From Stenotrophomonas maltophilia (lineage in GTDB: Bacteria > Pseudomonadota > Gammaproteobacteria > Xanthomonadales > Xanthomonadaceae), in contig NZ_LYVJ01000005.1 in the NCBI RefSeq assembly GCF_001676385.1, positions 248,001 through 312,000 of the forward strand: a stretch of 64,000 nucleotides of DNA. Reading direction: 5' to 3'. Each line of letters begins with the position of its first letter. The first letter of the stretch is position 1. Below, in pieces: positions 20,552 to 29,747 of the stretch. Below the pieces are notes generated by a model. It was not told where the DNA came from. It saw only the letters and a list, made by a program, of their open reading frames with translations, and made no database searches. The position numbers and the translations under genes were made by a program.

Positions 20552-21484
20552 ATGACTGAGTGGTATTACGCCGAAGGACAGCAGCGCCAGGGCCCCTTGC
20601 CGGCCCAGGAGATCCGCCTGCGCTTCCAGCGCGGCCAACTGGACCTGGACACCCTTGTCTGGCGCGAGGGCATGGCGCAGTGGGCCGCGCTGCGCCAGGT
20701 GGTCGACGAGCTCGGACTACAGACGCTGGCCGATGCGAACACCGCCGCCAGCAGCGGTGGATTCGACCTGCGCGGTGACTATGCCGCCATCGACAACGGT
20801 ACGGCGCCATTGCCTGGTACCGGTGCCCTCAGCAGTTCGCCCTACAGTGCACCGGCCACTGCCGGCAGCGCTGGGCATGGGCAACCCGTGCAGGGTGGCG
20901 AAGTGGTCTATGCCGGCTTCTGGAAGCGCGTGGCAGCCTACATGGTCGACTACTTCGTGCTGGCCGTGCCCGGCGGCATCATCGGTGCCATCGTGGGCGT
21001 GGTACTCGGCGCCAGCATGGGCGCGGTGGGCAGCGGCGAAACCGCCATCGAGATCGTCGCCCAGCTGGCCAGTGCCTTGATCAACCTCGGCATCGGCGTG
21101 GCCTACTACACCTGGTTCCATGCCTCGCAGGGTGGTGCCACGCTCGGCAAGATGGCGGTCGGGATCAAGGTCGTACGCGGCAACGGCGAGCGTCTGACCA
21201 AGGCCCGCGCCTTCGGTCGTTATTGGGCCATGCTGCTGAGCAGTTTCACCCTCGGCATCGGCTTCCTGATGGCGGCCTTCACCGAGCGCAAGCAGGGCCT
21301 GCACGACATGATCTGCGACACCGTGGTGGTCGACCGCTGGGCCTACACCGACCAGCCGCACCTGCAGCGCCGCGAGCTGGGTACGGTCACCGTACTGGTC
21401 CTGGTCCTGACCGGCGTACTGGCGCTGGCAGGCCTGGCCCTGCTGGTGTTCGCGGTCGGCTTCATCGCCAAGATGGCCTCATGA
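20552..21484 (+). CDS. GYF-domain RDD-family membrane protein
   Basis: A 310-residue protein. Residues 2-55 are a GYF_2/DUF4339 domain (TEWYYAEGQQRQGPLPAQEI), clearly paralogous to the one in the previous gene. After a linker, an RDD domain follows (about 127-265; YAGFWKRVAAYMVDYFVLAV, then GGATLGKMAVGIKVVRGNG and ERKQGLHDMICDTVVV) with four membrane segments, and there is one more at the C-terminus (about 280-305). RDD proteins are poorly characterised; transport has been suggested for some. The shared N-terminal domain suggests both proteins bind a common proline-rich or other cytoplasmic partner, which is inference. Confidence 0.85.
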   Translation: MTEWYYAEGQQRQGPLPAQEIRLRFQRGQLDLDTLVWREGMAQWAALRQVVDELGLQTLADANTAASSGGFDLRGDYAAIDNGTAPLPGTGALSSSPYSAPATAGSAGHGQPVQGGEVVYAGFWKRVAAYMVDYFVLAVPGGIIGAIVGVVLGASMGAVGSGETAIEIVAQLASALINLGIGVAYYTWFHASQGGATLGKMAVGIKVVRGNGERLTKARAFGRYWAMLLSSFTLGIGFLMAAFTERKQGLHDMICDTVVVDRWAYTDQPHLQRRELGTVTVLVLVLTGVLALAGLALLVFAVGFIAKMAS

Positions 21485-21553
21485 ATGGCCATCATCACGC
21501 CGGGCTGCTTGACAGGGGTTGCCCGGCCGTGATTCCTCTAGCACGGTGAAACC

Positions 21554-21582
21554 TGAACGCCCGGCACACTACCGGGCGTTCA
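21554..21582 (+). terminator. Terminator before topA
   Basis: An eleven-base perfect stem tgaacgcccgg/ccgggcgttca with a seven-base loop, followed by gttta. It closes the dprA-smg-GYF transcript. Confidence 0.75.
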
Positions 21583-21677
21583 GTTTATGGATTTGCCCGT
21601 GGCCGCTTCACTAATGCGGCCGTTTGCTCCACCCTAGCGACCCCTTCCCCGCGGTTCGCCCCACAGACCCTGCTGCC

Positions 21678-24149
21678 ATGCCCAAGCACCTGCTCATCGT
21701 CGAATCGCCGGCCAAGGCCAAGACGATCAACAAATACCTCGGCAAGGACTACACCGTCCTGGCCTCGTATGGGCATGTGCGCGACCTGATCCCGAAGGAA
21801 GGTGCGGTCGACCCGGACAACGGGTTCGCCATGCACTACGACGTCATCGAGAAGAACGAAAAGCACGTCGATGCGATCGCCAAGGCCGCCAAGGGCGCCG
21901 ACGACATCCTGCTGGCAACCGACCCGGACCGCGAAGGCGAGGCGATCAGCTGGCACATTGCCGAGATCCTGAAGGAGCGTGGGCTGGTCAAGGACAAGCC
22001 CATGCAGCGCGTGGTGTTCACCGAGATCACCCCGCGCGCGATCAAGGAGGCGATCAGCCAGCCCCGCGCGATCGCCAGCGACCTGGTCGATGCCCAGCAG
22101 GCGCGCCGCGCGCTGGACTACCTGGTCGGTTTCAACCTGTCGCCGGTGCTGTGGCGCAAGGTCCAGCGCGGCCTGTCCGCGGGCCGCGTGCAGAGCCCGG
22201 CGCTGCGCATGATCGTCGAGCGCGAGGAGGAAATCGAAGCCTTCGTCGCCCGCGAGTACTGGTCGATCGCCGCCGAGTGCGCACATCCGTCGCAGCATTT
22301 CAATGCCAAGCTGGTGAAGCTGGACGGGCAGAAGTTCGAGCAGTTCACCATCACCGATGGCGACACCGCCGAAGCCGCACGGCTGCGCATCCAGCAGGCC
22401 GCCCAGGGCGCGCTGCATGTCACCGACGTGGCCAGCAAGGAGCGCAAGCGCCGCCCGGCACCGCCGTTCACTACCTCCACCCTGCAGCAGGAAGCCTCGC
22501 GCAAGCTCGGCTTCACCACCCGCAAGACCATGCAGGTGGCACAGAAGCTGTACGAAGGCGTGGCCATCGGCGACGAGGGCACCGTCGGCCTGATCACGTA
22601 CATGCGTACCGATTCGGTGAACCTGTCGCAGGACGCGCTGGCCGAAATCCGCGACGTGATTGCCCGTGACTACGGGATCGCTTCGCTGCCCGACCAGCCC
22701 AATGCTTACCAGACCAAGTCGAAGAACGCCCAGGAAGCACACGAAGCGGTGCGCCCGACCTCGGCCCTGCGCACCCCGGCCCAGGTCGCCCGCTTCCTGA
22801 CCGACGACGAGCGCCGGCTGTACGAACTGATCTGGAAGCGCGCGGTGGCCTGCCAGATGATCCCGGCCACGCTCAACACGGTCAGTGTCGACCTGTCCGC
22901 AGGCAGCGAGCACGTATTCCGCGCCAGCGGCACCACCGTGGTCGTGCCCGGCTTCCTGGCCGTCTACGAGGAAGGCAAGGACAACAAGAGCGCCGAGGAC
23001 GAGGACGAGGGCCGCAAGCTGCCGGCGATGAAGCCCGGCGACCGCGTGCCGCTGGACCGCATCCTGGCCGAACAGCATTTCACCCAGCCGCCGCCGCGCT
23101 ATACCGAAGCGGCGCTGGTAAAGGCGCTGGAAGAGTACGGCATCGGCCGCCCGTCGACCTATGCTTCGATCATCCAGACGCTGCTGTTCCGCAAGTACGT
23201 GGAAATGGAAGGCCGCAGCTTCCGCCCGTCCGATGTCGGCCGTGCGGTCTCCAAGTTCCTGTCCAGCCACTTCACCCAGTACGTGGACTACGACTTCACC
23301 GCCAGGCTGGAAGACGAGCTCGATGCCGTCTCGCGTGGCGAGGAAGAGTGGATTCCGCTGATGTCCCGCTTCTGGGAACCGTTCAAGGAACTGGTCGAGG
23401 ACAAGAAGGAATCCGTCGACCGGTCCGAAGCCACCGGTGCGCGCGAGCTCGGCACCGACCCCAAGAGTGGCAAGCCGGTCAGCGTGCGGCTGGGCCGCTT
23501 CGGGCCGTACGCGGCCATCGGCAGCACCGCCGAGGACGCCGAGGAGAAGCCCAGGTTCGCCTCGCTGCGCCCGGGCCAGTCGATGCATACCATCACCCTG
23601 GAAGACGCGCTGGAACTGTTCCTGATGCCGCGTGCACTGGGTGAGGACAACGGCGAGCCGGTCAGCGTCGGTATCGGCCGCTTCGGTCCGTTCGCCAAGC
23701 GCGGCAGCACCTATGCCTCGCTGAAGAAGGAAGACGACCCGTACACCATCGACCTGGCCCGCGCGGTGTTCCTGATCGAAGAGAAGGAAGAGATCGCGCG
23801 CAACCGGATCATCAAGGAATTTGAAGGCAGCGACATCCAGGTGCTGAACGGCCGCTTCGGCCCGTATATCAGCGACGGACGGATGAACGGCAAGATTCCC
23901 AAGGATCGCGAACCGGCATCGCTGACCCTGGCCGAAGTGCAGCAGTTGATGGAAGAAACCGGCAAGCCGGTGCGCAAGGGCTTCGGCGCCAAGAAGGCGG
24001 CCGCGAAGAAGGCACCGGCCAAGAAGGCTGCGGTGAAGAAGGAAGCCGCGCCGAAGAAGGCGGCGGCCAAGAAGGCGCCTGCCAAGAAAGCGGTCAAGAA
24101 GGCTGCCGCGAAGAAGGCCCCGGCCAAGAAGGCCGCTGCAAAGAAGTAG
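21678..24149 (+). CDS. topA: DNA topoisomerase I
   Basis: An 823-residue type IA topoisomerase that relaxes negative supercoils. The Toprim domain starts at once (HLLIVESPAKAKTINKYLG; DPDREGEAISWHI). The active-site tyrosine is Tyr308 in GLITYMRTDSVNLS. The C-terminal part has repeated non-cysteine modules (RLGRFGPYAAIGS, GIGRFGPFAKRG, LNGRFGPYISDG) in place of the zinc ribbons of E. coli TopA. It ends in a strongly basic Lys/Ala tail of about 55 residues made of AAKK and APAKK units, like histone H1 tails. I chose ATG 21678 (MPKHLLIVES); the frame is open 18 codons earlier. Confidence 0.97.
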   Translation: MPKHLLIVESPAKAKTINKYLGKDYTVLASYGHVRDLIPKEGAVDPDNGFAMHYDVIEKNEKHVDAIAKAAKGADDILLATDPDREGEAISWHIAEILKERGLVKDKPMQRVVFTEITPRAIKEAISQPRAIASDLVDAQQARRALDYLVGFNLSPVLWRKVQRGLSAGRVQSPALRMIVEREEEIEAFVAREYWSIAAECAHPSQHFNAKLVKLDGQKFEQFTITDGDTAEAARLRIQQAAQGALHVTDVASKERKRRPAPPFTTSTLQQEASRKLGFTTRKTMQVAQKLYEGVAIGDEGTVGLITYMRTDSVNLSQDALAEIRDVIARDYGIASLPDQPNAYQTKSKNAQEAHEAVRPTSALRTPAQVARFLTDDERRLYELIWKRAVACQMIPATLNTVSVDLSAGSEHVFRASGTTVVVPGFLAVYEEGKDNKSAEDEDEGRKLPAMKPGDRVPLDRILAEQHFTQPPPRYTEAALVKALEEYGIGRPSTYASIIQTLLFRKYVEMEGRSFRPSDVGRAVSKFLSSHFTQYVDYDFTARLEDELDAVSRGEEEWIPLMSRFWEPFKELVEDKKESVDRSEATGARELGTDPKSGKPVSVRLGRFGPYAAIGSTAEDAEEKPRFASLRPGQSMHTITLEDALELFLMPRALGEDNGEPVSVGIGRFGPFAKRGSTYASLKKEDDPYTIDLARAVFLIEEKEEIARNRIIKEFEGSDIQVLNGRFGPYISDGRMNGKIPKDREPASLTLAEVQQLMEETGKPVRKGFGAKKAAAKKAPAKKAAVKKEAAPKKAAAKKAPAKKAVKKAAAKKAPAKKAAAKK

Positions 24150-24181
24150 ATCGACGCCGTGCGTGGATGAGGCGGCAAGGC

Positions 24182-24229
24182 GTGCGGACCAACGGTCCGC
24201 ACCCACTGCCGGCCGGCGGCCGGCACTAC
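24182..24229. repeat. Two adjacent short palindromes after topA
   Basis: The palindrome gtgcggacc-aac-ggtccgcac (24182-24202) is followed by cactgccggcc-ggc-ggccggcactac (24204-24229), the GCCGGC type of GTAG repeat seen elsewhere in the window. They lie between topA and tsaC. Confidence 0.6.
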
Positions 24230-24302
24230 CGGGCGGTACCGCTCCACCCCTTCTGCACGCGGCAGGGAGATAATGGAGGCCCACGTCGGGCCCGTCGCCG
24301 CC

Positions 24303-24863
24303 ATGAAAGAACTCACCCTGGACTCTGCTGTCGCCACGCTCCGCGCCGGTGGCGTGATCGCCTATCCGACCGAAGCAGTCTGGGGCCTGGGCTGTGACCC
24401 CGCACATGAAGCGGCGGTGCACATGGTGCTGCGGCTGAAACAGCGTCCGATCGAGAAGGGCATGATCCTGGTCGCCGCCGAGTTGTCGCAGCTGGAGGGC
24501 TGGGTGCGCCTGCAGGCGCTGCCCGATGCCCGCCAGCGCGCGGTACTGGCCACCTGGCCGGGCGCCAACACCTGGATCCTGCCGGCCGGCCCGCGCGCCC
24601 GCCCCTGGGTCACCGGCGAGCACAGCGGGATCGCCGTGCGCATCAGCGCCCACCCGCTGGTGGCCGCGCTGTGCCGCGCCTGGGGAGGACCGCTGATCTC
24701 CACCAGCGCCAACCTGGCCGGTGAACCACCGGCACGCACCCGTGCCGAGCTCGATCCGCGGCTGCTGCGCCTGCTCGATGGCATCCTCGATGGCGAGACC
24801 GGCGGCCTGGCCCAGCCGACCCCGATCCGCGATGCGCTCAGCGGCAATGTACTGCGCTCCTGA
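24303..24863 (+). CDS. tsaC: Threonylcarbamoyl-AMP synthase
   Basis: A 186-residue YrdC-family enzyme making threonylcarbamoyl-AMP for the t6A37 modification of ANN-decoding tRNAs. The signature is GGVIAYPTEAVWGLGCDP near the start, with RLKQRP and the C-terminal LISTSANLAGEPP. I use ATG 24303 (MKELTLDSAV), since the ten residues upstream do not match the family. This is the short single-domain form without the Sua5 extension. It follows topA, as is common in xanthomonads. Confidence 0.95.
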   Translation: MKELTLDSAVATLRAGGVIAYPTEAVWGLGCDPAHEAAVHMVLRLKQRPIEKGMILVAAELSQLEGWVRLQALPDARQRAVLATWPGANTWILPAGPRARPWVTGEHSGIAVRISAHPLVAALCRAWGGPLISTSANLAGEPPARTRAELDPRLLRLLDGILDGETGGLAQPTPIRDALSGNVLRS

Positions 24864-24905
24864 GCCGCGATTGCACTGCCGCCGGCAATCCCGCACGCTG
24901 CCGCC

Positions 24906-25598
24906 ATGAACCTGCTGCGCACCGCCCTGGGCCTGTTGTGCCTGCTGCCGCCATGGACCGCACCGGCGGCCGAGGATGTGCGGGTGTACCGCTGTGTTGC
25001 CAGCAATGGTGCTGTCGCCCTGCAGGACAGGCCCTGCAACAGCGGCCGCCAGGAGATCCGCGACCTGCAGCGCCCGCGCGACCCCACCCCACGCGTGGTA
25101 CGCAGCGACGCCGCACCAGCACCGCCCAGCGAACCGCCAGTGATCACCGAGCGTGAAGTCCGTCATGTCTACATCCAGCCGCCGCAGCCGATGTACGAAT
25201 GCGTGAGCGACGACGGCCGGCGCTACACCAGTGATAACAACGACGGCAATCCGCGCTGGGTACCCCTGTGGACCAGCGTCTGGTTGCCCCCAGGGCACCA
25301 CGGCCCGATGCGTCCCGGCCCACGCCCGGCCATCGGCACCCCGGTGGGTTCACCTGCCGGCGGAGGCGAGGGCTATCGCCCGCCCCCGGTGGGCGTGGGC
25401 GTGCAGGTCCCGGCCGGCAGCGTGCTGGTCCGTGACAGTTGCCATGCCCTGCCACCCCAGGAGGTCTGTGCGCGCCTGCGTGACCGCCGCTGGGAGCTGG
25501 ATCGCCGCTACAACAGCGCGCTGCAGAGCGAACGCACCGCCATCAGTAACGAGCAGCGCGGCATCGATGCGCGCCTGTCGCGCGATTGCCAACACTGA
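24906..25598 (+). CDS. Secreted DUF4124-type protein
   Basis: A 230-residue exported protein. The signal peptide ends near APAAED. A short cysteine-bearing DUF4124-like segment follows (VRVYRCVASNGAVALQDRPC), which recurs in many secreted xanthomonad proteins. Then come a Pro/Arg-rich linker, a second Cys segment YECVSDDGRRYTSDNN, and a charged helical C-terminus with two cysteines (DSCHALPPQEVCARLRDRRW). The architecture matches that of the next gene, so the two look like a tandem duplication. No function is known. Confidence 0.75.
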   Translation: MNLLRTALGLLCLLPPWTAPAAEDVRVYRCVASNGAVALQDRPCNSGRQEIRDLQRPRDPTPRVVRSDAAPAPPSEPPVITEREVRHVYIQPPQPMYECVSDDGRRYTSDNNDGNPRWVPLWTSVWLPPGHHGPMRPGPRPAIGTPVGSPAGGGEGYRPPPVGVGVQVPAGSVLVRDSCHALPPQEVCARLRDRRWELDRRYNSALQSERTAISNEQRGIDARLSRDCQH

Positions 25599-25622
25599 GC
25601 GCACAGCCTGTACGCTGTGCGG

Positions 25623-26354
25623 ATGAACAAAGTGATCTGGCTGGCCCTGGCGTTGCTGCCCGGCCCTGCACTGGCCGAAGAAGGCGTGATCTATCGCTGC
25701 ACATCCAGCAGTAGTGATGTTCCCACCCTGCAGCGCACCCCTTGCCCGTCCGGCAGCACGCAGCAGGTGCTGCGCGTACCCGAGGCAGCCAATCGGCAAC
25801 CGGCCACGATTGCGCCGGAATCCGCGCCTGTCCCTGCGGAGGCACCGCTGCCGGTGCCGGCCGCGTCTGTCGCGGCCCCGCTGCCCCCTGCCCTTCCCCG
25901 GCGGGCGGATGAAGGACGCACCATCATGCAGGCCGGCATGGTCGAGCGCGAAGGCGGCGACCAGATCCTCGACAGTGCGACGCTGCGCCGCGAGCTCGAC
26001 ACCGTCGCCAGCGAGGGGCCGCCCAAGCCACCGCTGCCACCGATCTTCCAGTGCACCGACAGCCAGGGCGGCCACTACCTGCACGAATATGAACCCGCGC
26101 CCGGCCGCTGCGAGCTGATGACGGTGCAGGGCCTGGGTGGCGTCACGCCAGTGAATGCGGCCAGCTGCGAAGTGGTGCGTGACCGCTGCGAGGAACTGCC
26201 CGAAGCGCAGCGCTGCGGCAGCTGGCAGCAGCGCTTCCGCGATGCCCGTGGTCATGAACGCTTCGCTGCGCCGGAAAACCGCGACGCCGCGCGCGCCGAG
26301 CGCGAACGACTGCGGGGCGTGCTGGAGGCCAGCAACTGCCCGGTGCCCGGGTGA
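25623..26354 (+). CDS. Secreted DUF4124-type protein, paralogue of the previous gene
   Basis: A 243-residue exported protein starting MNKVIWLALALLPGPALAEE, a good signal peptide. It has the same order as its neighbour: Cys segment (VIYRCTSSSSDVPTLQRTPC), Pro/Ala linker, second Cys segment FQCTDSQGGHYLHEYEP, then a helical C-terminus with cysteine pairs (CEVVRDRCEELPEAQRCGSW). It starts 24 bases after the preceding stop, so both are in one operon. Probably periplasmic; function unknown. Confidence 0.75.
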   Translation: MNKVIWLALALLPGPALAEEGVIYRCTSSSSDVPTLQRTPCPSGSTQQVLRVPEAANRQPATIAPESAPVPAEAPLPVPAASVAAPLPPALPRRADEGRTIMQAGMVEREGGDQILDSATLRRELDTVASEGPPKPPLPPIFQCTDSQGGHYLHEYEPAPGRCELMTVQGLGGVTPVNAASCEVVRDRCEELPEAQRCGSWQQRFRDARGHERFAAPENRDAARAERERLRGVLEASNCPVPG

Positions 26355-26427
26355 CAGCGTCCCTGCATGGCGTGGATCCACTCGACCGCGGCGGCATGGC
26401 CGCACCTGCTCATGGGGTCGCTCTGTT

Positions 26428-26498
26428 GTAGAGCCGAGCCCATGCTCGGCTCACAACGCGGCCCGTATACCGACAGCCGAGCATGGGCTCGGCTCTAC
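26428..26498. repeat. SMAG palindromic repeat, inverted dimer
   Basis: Two head-to-head copies: gtagagccgagcccatgctcggct at 26428-26451 and its complement agccgagcatgggctcggctctac at 26475-26498. The GTAG ends and core match the S. maltophilia GTAG (SMAG) family. It lies between the convergent DUF4124 and SDR genes and can fold into one long hairpin in the RNA. Confidence 0.88.
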
Positions 26499-26509
26499 AG
26501 TAAGAGCGA

Positions 26510-27286
26510 TCAGAACCCGTAACGCAGGAAGCCTCCATCCACGGCGATGCACTCGCCGGTAACATAGCTGGCCGCCGGCAGGCACAGGAAGCCCACGGCT
26601 GCGGCCACTTCCTCCGGCTCACCGATGCGGCGCATCGGCGTACGGCCGATCACTTCCTCGTAGTAATCCGGATCCGACAGCGGGCCCGAGGTACGTCGCG
26701 TCCGGATGTACCACGGCGCCACCGCGTTGACGCGGATGCCGTCCTCGGCCCACTCCACGGCCAGATTGCGGGTCATCTGGTGCATGGCCGCCTTGGTCAT
26801 GCCATAGACCACGCCGCTGCGTACATGGGTCAGGCCGGAGACGCTGCCGACGTTGACGATGGACGAGGAGGCATGGCGCGCCAGCAGCGGATGGGCGTAG
26901 CGCGACAGCTCGAACGCCGAGAACAGGTTGGTCTCGAAGATGTTGCGCCATTCGTCTTCGGAATACTCCGTGGCCGCCCGGGTGATGTTGCCACCCGCAT
27001 TGTTGACCAGGATGTGCAGGCCATCGCTGTGGTCCTCGACCCAGTCCAGGATCTGCCGACGGTCCTCGTCATCGGAGACGTCGGCGGCCAGCGCATGCAC
27101 CTGGTGCTGCGGGTACACGTCCAGCAGTTCGTCGCGCGCCGTCTCCAGCATGTCGATATCACGGCCGACGATCATCAGATCGGCGCCGAAGCCGGCCAGC
27201 TCATGCGCGATGGCCAGGCCGATGCCGGCGCTGGCACCGGTGATCAGGGCCGTCTGGCCGTCCAGGCGCCACCGTTGCTGGGTCAT
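26510..27286 (-). CDS. SDR-family NAD(P)-dependent oxidoreductase
   Basis: A 258-residue classical short-chain dehydrogenase. It has the cofactor motif TGASAGIG (about 16-23), NNAG, the catalytic Ser in NVGSVSG and the YxxxK motif as YGMTK. The C-terminal SYVTGECIAVDGGFLRYGF is typical. The sequence resembles the tropinone reductase-like plant/bacterial group, but the substrate cannot be given. The start MTQQRWRLDGQTALITG fits the family. Confidence 0.9.
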   Translation of the reverse strand: MTQQRWRLDGQTALITGASAGIGLAIAHELAGFGADLMIVGRDIDMLETARDELLDVYPQHQVHALAADVSDDEDRRQILDWVEDHSDGLHILVNNAGGNITRAATEYSEDEWRNIFETNLFSAFELSRYAHPLLARHASSSIVNVGSVSGLTHVRSGVVYGMTKAAMHQMTRNLAVEWAEDGIRVNAVAPWYIRTRRTSGPLSDPDYYEEVIGRTPMRRIGEPEEVAAAVGFLCLPAASYVTGECIAVDGGFLRYGF

Positions 27287-27397
27287 GTGTCCTCCGGGGC
27301 CGCGCCCGCTGTGTTTCGATGCGGAAAGGATACGCGCTCACGGCAGCACCCTGCCGCAGGTGCGACACTGCACCTACGCCCACCGCGGAGAGCCGCC

Positions 27398-27610
27398 ATG
27401 CGCATCCTGCTCCTGTCCACGGCCCTGCTGGCCCCCCTGCTGCTGCCTGCCTGCCAGCGACCGCCGACGCCGAACCCGGAGAAGCCGCCGGAACCGCAGG
27501 CCATGGCCCGCGCGATCCAGCAGCCGCTGGACCGCGCCAAGCGCGTGCAGAAAACCGTCGATGACGCCGCTGCGAGCGAGCGCAGGGCCGAGGCTGACGC
27601 GACGCAATGA
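27398..27610 (+). CDS. Small predicted lipoprotein
   Basis: A 70-residue protein, MRILLLSTALLAPLLLPACQ, with a lipobox LPAC (Cys19) for lipid attachment. The mature part is short, proline-rich then charged (NPEKPPEPQAMARAIQQPLD), ending in an alanine/glutamate helix. The gene is divergent from the SDR gene and closed by a terminator at 27661. Function unknown. Confidence 0.7.
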   Translation: MRILLLSTALLAPLLLPACQRPPTPNPEKPPEPQAMARAIQQPLDRAKRVQKTVDDAAASERRAEADATQ

Positions 27611-27660
27611 TCCGTGGGGCCAGCGCCCTTTGCGCTGCAATGGGACCCGACCCCATGAAC

Positions 27661-27690
27661 GAAAACGCCCGGCCGAGGCCGGGCGTTTTC
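27661..27690. terminator. Bidirectional terminator between lipoprotein gene and sppA
   Basis: A perfect stem gaaaacgcccggcc/ggccgggcgttttc with a two-base loop. It has A-rich and T-rich flanks on both strands, so it serves both convergent transcripts. Confidence 0.85.
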
Positions 27691-27708
27691 ACTCGGTACC
27701 GTTACCGG

Positions 27709-29631
27709 TCAGAAGCCGCAGAAGCAGTACGCCAGCGCCTTCACCGGTGCGCCATTGCCCTTTTCGCGGGCGGCGTTCTCGACGAAGCGCAGCTGCGTAT
27801 CCACTTCCGGCATCGTGCGCGCCAGCATCATCCGCGCCATGCCCGAGTCGGACAGCATCCAGGCGCCGGCACGGCTGCCAGCGAAACCGCTGACGAACTG
27901 CGCGAATGGCGTGGCCGCCTTCTCGATGTAGCGCACGCGGTAAGCGTCGGTCTTGCCGAGCTTGGCGCGGCTGGCCGCGTCGGCCACGGCATCCTTGAGG
28001 CCCCCGAAGGCGTCAACCAGCCCGCGTTCCCTGGCCTGCGCGCCACTCCACACGCGGCCACGAGCCACTTCGTCGACGGCCTCGACCGGCTTCTTGCGGG
28101 CATCGGCGACGCGTCCGGTGAAGTCGGCGTAGCCCTTGTTGATCACCGACTGGATGACCTGGCCCACGGCCGGATCCATCGGACGGGTGACATCGAAGGC
28201 ACCGGCAAAACGCGTGGTACCGACACCATCGGTGTGTACGCCGATCTTGTCCAGCGCACGGCTGAAGTTCGGCACCATGCCGAAGATGCCGATCGAGCCG
28301 GTGATGGTCGACGGGTCGGCGTAGATGCGGTCGGCGTTCATGCTGATCCAGTAGCCGCCGGATGCCGCCAGGTCACCCATCGACACCACCACCGGCTTGC
28401 CGGCAGCCTGCAGCGCCACCACTTCGCGACGGATCTGCTCGGAGGCGAAGACTTCGCCGCCCGGCGAGTCGACGCGCAGCACCACCGCCTTCACATCATC
28501 ATCGTCGCGCGCGGCACGCAGCAGCGCCGAGGTCGACTCGCCACCAATGCGGCCGGCCGGCAGGTCGCCGCCACTGATCTCGCCGGCGGCAACCACCACC
28601 GCGACCTGCGGACGCGGGTCCACCGGCTTGCGGCGTGCATCGAGCAGCGCCAGGTAGCGACCGAAATCGACGTTGCGGAAGCCACCTTCGGCATCCTCGT
28701 CGGCCACGCCGCGTTCGGCCAGCAGATCTTCGAACTCCTCGCGGGTCTTCAGCGCGGTCACCAGCTTCTGCTGCAGGGCAAACTTGGCCAGATCGCCACC
28801 GGCAGCGGCGATGCCTTCCGGCAGCGTATCGATGCCGGCGGCCAACTGTGCAGGATCCAGGCGGCGTGCCTTGGCGATATCGGCGAGGTAGCGCTGCCAC
28901 ACATCATTCATCCAGAACAGGTCGGCCTCCTTGGAGGCCGGTGACGCCGCGTCGAGCACATACGGCTCGGCCGCGGACTTGTATTCGCCGACCTTGAACA
29001 GGTGCACGTCGACACCGAGCTTGTCCTGCAGGCCGGTGCGGAAATACTGGCGATAGCGGCCCAGGCCCTCGAGCACCACCGACCCCATCGGATCCAGGTA
29101 GACCTCGTCGGCCTGCGCGGCCAGCAGGTACTGCGACTGGCCCATGCTCTCGCTGTAGGCCACCAGCTGCTTGCCGGAAGCCCGCAGCTCCTGCAGCGCG
29201 GCGGCCACTTCACGCAGCGAAGCGAAGCCCGAGGGCTGCAGTTTGTCGAGCTCCAGGACCACGCGCTCGATCTTCTTGTCGCCCTTGGCCGCTTCGATCA
29301 CCCGCAGCAGATCACGCAGCTGGATTTCCTCCGCGCTGTTGTCGCCCACCGCCTTGGCCAGCGCGCGGCTGACCGGATCGGCGCTGAACTGCTCCACCAG
29401 GCGGCCTTCCGGCGCGATCACCAGCGTGGTGCGGTCCTGCAGCGGCTTGCTGGCGCCGGCGCCCATGCCGGCGGCGACGACGAACATCACCAGCAGCAGG
29501 AACAACAGGCCAAAGAACGCCAGGTTGAGGATCAACCGGCGTGTGAAGTTCATGACGTCCCACAGCCCGATGAAGAAGCTGGCGACAGGGTTGCGACGTG
29601 CCGGGGGCAGCGGGGGCACGGGTTGATTCAT
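27709..29631 (-). CDS. sppA: Signal peptide peptidase SppA, 67K type
   Basis: A 640-residue membrane serine protease that degrades cleaved signal peptides. It has an N-terminal cytoplasmic Pro-rich stretch and one membrane anchor (about 25-50; LILNLAFFGLLFLLLVMFVV). Two ClpP-like halves follow: the first supplies the catalytic lysine, the second the serine in MGDLAASGGYWISMNADRIY, followed by STITGSIGIFG. The length fits the E. coli type (618), not the short archaeal/Bacillus type. I place the start at ATG 29631 (MNQPVPPLPPARRNP) in line with the family. Confidence 0.95.
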   Translation of the reverse strand: MNQPVPPLPPARRNPVASFFIGLWDVMNFTRRLILNLAFFGLLFLLLVMFVVAAGMGAGASKPLQDRTTLVIAPEGRLVEQFSADPVSRALAKAVGDNSAEEIQLRDLLRVIEAAKGDKKIERVVLELDKLQPSGFASLREVAAALQELRASGKQLVAYSESMGQSQYLLAAQADEVYLDPMGSVVLEGLGRYRQYFRTGLQDKLGVDVHLFKVGEYKSAAEPYVLDAASPASKEADLFWMNDVWQRYLADIAKARRLDPAQLAAGIDTLPEGIAAAGGDLAKFALQQKLVTALKTREEFEDLLAERGVADEDAEGGFRNVDFGRYLALLDARRKPVDPRPQVAVVVAAGEISGGDLPAGRIGGESTSALLRAARDDDDVKAVVLRVDSPGGEVFASEQIRREVVALQAAGKPVVVSMGDLAASGGYWISMNADRIYADPSTITGSIGIFGMVPNFSRALDKIGVHTDGVGTTRFAGAFDVTRPMDPAVGQVIQSVINKGYADFTGRVADARKKPVEAVDEVARGRVWSGAQARERGLVDAFGGLKDAVADAASRAKLGKTDAYRVRYIEKAATPFAQFVSGFAGSRAGAWMLSDSGMARMMLARTMPEVDTQLRFVENAAREKGNGAPVKALAYCFCGF

Positions 29632-29747
29632 GGAACGCTCCGGATGGCTTCTTGCCGTGGTACCAGCATAGCCGGTGCCGCGTGATGCGGCATCGGACAC
29701 AAGTCAGGGGATCGCCCGCCACGGTTGGCGGCAGCGCGCGACCCGGA

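Noticed and set aside
21585..25301. A minus-strand open frame of about 1,238 codons opposite topA and tsaC
   Set aside because: It lies antisense to topA and tsaC, and the low-complexity Leu/Arg/Gly repeats mirror the Lys/Ala tail of TopA.
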